Assembly (NCBI GenBank): GCA_964591245.1
Contig: CAZPZZ010000107.1
Location: forward strand, 1-14,526
Source of the DNA: CAZPZZ01 sp964591245
GTDB taxonomy: Bacteria > Acidobacteriota > Vicinamibacteria > Vicinamibacterales > UBA8438
Length of the DNA: 14,526 nt
Direction of reading: 5' to 3'
Notes under the pieces: model-generated
The model's input: the letters and a program-made list of their open reading frames with translations, nothing else
Databases searched by the model: none
Told to the model about the DNA's origin: nothing
In this document: positions 13,739 to 14,526 of the stretch, piece by piece
Position numbering within the stretch: the stretch's first letter is position 1
How the letters are laid out: each line of letters starts with the position of its first letter
Made by a program: the position numbers and the translations under genes

Positions 13739-14002
13739 TCAGTGGCTAGCGTCGTTAAGGCGTGCTGCGTAGGTATGTAAGGCAGAGACTGTTGTCTCGA
13801 AGTGGGCAGCGATGCGTTCCAGTGCAATCAGGGTGACGTTGCCACGTTCTTCGAGCCGCTGGTAGGCACTCGTCGAAATTCCACACGCCATGGCAGTTTG
13901 CCGCTGCGACTCTCTGGTGTGTGCCAGTCGCAGTCGGCGAAGGACGTGTCCGATGTGCCAGTTAAGGCCTGCAATGCCTGGAATCGAGGGGGAACTCATC
14001 AT
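13739..14002 (-). CDS. XRE-family helix-turn-helix transcriptional regulator
   Basis: 87-residue DNA-binding protein with a single Cro/C1-type HTH. The layout is IGHVLRRLRLAH (helix 1), SQRQTAMACGISTSAYQRLE (helices 2 and 3, recognition helix ISTSAYQRLE) and VTLIALERIAAHFETTVSAL (helices 4 and 5). There is no extra effector or toxin domain. Two tandem ATGs occur at 14002 and 13999. GGTGAT lies 8 bases before the first, which supports this start over the ATG at 14029, where no ribosome binding site is seen. The gene lies about 190 bases downstream of a small membrane-protein gene on the same strand. A CACG-CTTA-CGTG dyad at about 14013-14024, just upstream of the start, could be an autoregulatory operator. 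The target is unknown. Such short XRE proteins are common in accessory, phage or antitoxin contexts. Confidence 0.75.
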   Translation of the reverse strand: MMSSPSIPGIAGLNWHIGHVLRRLRLAHTRESQRQTAMACGISTSAYQRLEERGNVTLIALERIAAHFETTVSALHTYAARLNDASH

Positions 14003-14109
14003 ACGTCTATCACCACGCTTACGTGTCATCGCGCGTGAGGCGCGGTTCTTGGGTAATGGGGTGAGGGTGAAGTGGTTTCGCGGCGGCCAGACTGCTGCCC
14101 CCTGGGCTG

Positions 14110-14133
14110 TGCCGCGGTCGTCTAGGCCGCGGC
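14110..14133. other. GC-rich inverted repeat between the small membrane gene and the regulator
   Basis: GCCGCGG and CCGCGGC can pair as a 7-bp stem around a loop of about 9 bases. No T-run follows on either strand, so it is not a standard intrinsic terminator, though it may fold in the transcript linking the two genes. Confidence 0.3.
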
Positions 14134-14191
14134 CCGGGGAACGGTGGTCAGGACCGCCTCAAGAGAGCAGGTTGCCAAGTGCCACAGCCTC

Positions 14192-14356
14192 TCAGGTTGT
14201 ATGGGAAGGCGTGCGTGCGGCGGTGCGACGGGCCCCGGCCCGCGCGCGCGCTACCTGTGCGGCTTGGTCGCGAGCCTGCATGATTCCAAGCATCACAATG
14301 CCTGAAACGAGTAATCCAAATGCGAATATGACTGCGGTGTTGATGTAGGGAATCAT
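14192..14356 (-). CDS. Small single-pass membrane protein (54 residues)
   Basis: A short gene supported by a near-ideal Shine-Dalgarno: AAGGAG six bases before the ATG at 14356. The product starts MIPYINTAVIFAFGLLVSGI, giving one transmembrane helix at about residues 4-26. A basic, Ala/Arg-rich cytoplasmic tail follows (QARDQAAQVARARAGARRTA, about 27-46) that may form an amphipathic helix. I recognise no family, and function cannot be stated. It follows another small membrane-protein gene by 36 bases on the same strand and precedes the XRE regulator, so the three may form one transcription unit. Size and topology resemble small stress or envelope membrane peptides, phage-type accessory proteins or type I toxin-like peptides, none of which is demonstrated. 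Confidence 0.55.
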   Translation of the reverse strand: MIPYINTAVIFAFGLLVSGIVMLGIMQARDQAAQVARARAGARRTAARTPSHTT

Positions 14357-14392
14357 TACGAACTCCTTGAACAGTTAGGGCGATGCAGTGGG

Positions 14393-14526
14393 CTAGTGGT
14401 CGTTGGGGGCGGTGTGGTTGTCGGCAAGTGCCAGTCGGACACCGACCCATAGCGAGAGAATCGAAGGGACCCACACGGAAACAAAGGGGCCATTGCATTG
14501 GTCAACGGTGACCCAGAGGAAGACGC
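14393..14526 (-). CDS. C-terminal end of a small membrane protein (partial, runs off the window)
   Basis: The frame is open from the window edge to TAG at 14393-14395, with 43 residues visible. It contains VFLWVTVDQCNGP followed by FVSVWVPSILSLWVGVRLAL, which reads as a hydrophobic helix, then a polar tail ending in NHTAPNDH. The composition suits a real membrane protein and differs from the competing antisense or out-of-frame readings, which are Pro/Thr-rich. No start is seen; an internal GTG is possible. Family unknown. It lies 36 bases upstream of the 54-residue membrane-protein gene and is probably in the same operon. Confidence 0.45.
   Translation of the reverse strand, partial: VFLWVTVDQCNGPFVSVWVPSILSLWVGVRLALADNHTAPNDH

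Noticed and set aside
13489..13749. 86-codon forward frame before the XRE gene
   Set aside because: No recognisable domain, weak start context, and competing short frames of equal quality on both strands.
14148..14498. 116-codon reverse frame at the right end
   Set aside because: It overlaps the 54-codon gene with the ideal Shine-Dalgarno and the membrane-like partial frame, and its composition is His/Arg/Pro-rich as expected of a shadow frame.

Overview
The window is a high-GC bacterial fragment from a draft, probably metagenomic, assembly. A 100-N scaffold gap is flanked by identical 55-bp ends. Envelope-type proteins (a flippase-like integral membrane protein, a DoxX protein, a membrane-anchored sulfatase-superfamily enzyme and an exported EEP phosphatase) suggest a Gram-negative. 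The style would fit an uncultured Acidobacteriota or similar lineage, but I cannot place it from this sequence alone. TGA is used as a normal stop by several intact genes.

Region 1 (1 to about 5.4 kb) holds the most unusual set. On the + strand are the end of a family-4 glycosyltransferase (with an in-frame TGA), a SAM methyltransferase and a UPF0104 flippase-like membrane protein. A stand-alone RibD C-terminal-type reductase (-) follows, then divergently a GTP cyclohydrolase II with a degenerate RibB-like N-terminal domain (+), then convergently a creatininase-family amidohydrolase (-). Three of these families act on early GTP-derived pyrimidine intermediates in riboflavin, F420 or pteridine routes. 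No riboflavin synthase, lumazine synthase or deaminase is present. With the glycosyltransferase, methyltransferase and membrane protein, this looks like a specialised pathway for a glycosylated or methylated GTP-derived heterocycle. The product is unknown to me.

Region 2 (5.5 to 8.7 kb, + strand) has a DoxX membrane protein, a sulfatase/LTA-synthase-superfamily membrane enzyme overlapping it by one base, and a secreted endonuclease/exonuclease/phosphatase-family protein.

Region 3 (8.7 to 12.9 kb, - strand) is a tight four-gene operon. In transcription order it encodes a CgeB-type glycosyltransferase-like protein, a GT4 glycosyltransferase, a PIG-L (LmbE) deacetylase and a Trm112-methyltransferase fusion. 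Stop and start codons overlap or nearly touch. It probably builds a small glycoside or glycan that is deacetylated and methylated.

Region 4 (12.9 kb to the end) begins with about 0.8 kb of apparently non-coding DNA containing the scaffold gap. It then carries, all on the - strand, an XRE-type regulator, a 54-residue single-pass membrane protein with a strong ribosome binding site, and the C-terminal end of another small membrane protein running off the window. Because of the gap, linkage of region 4 to the rest is not certain.
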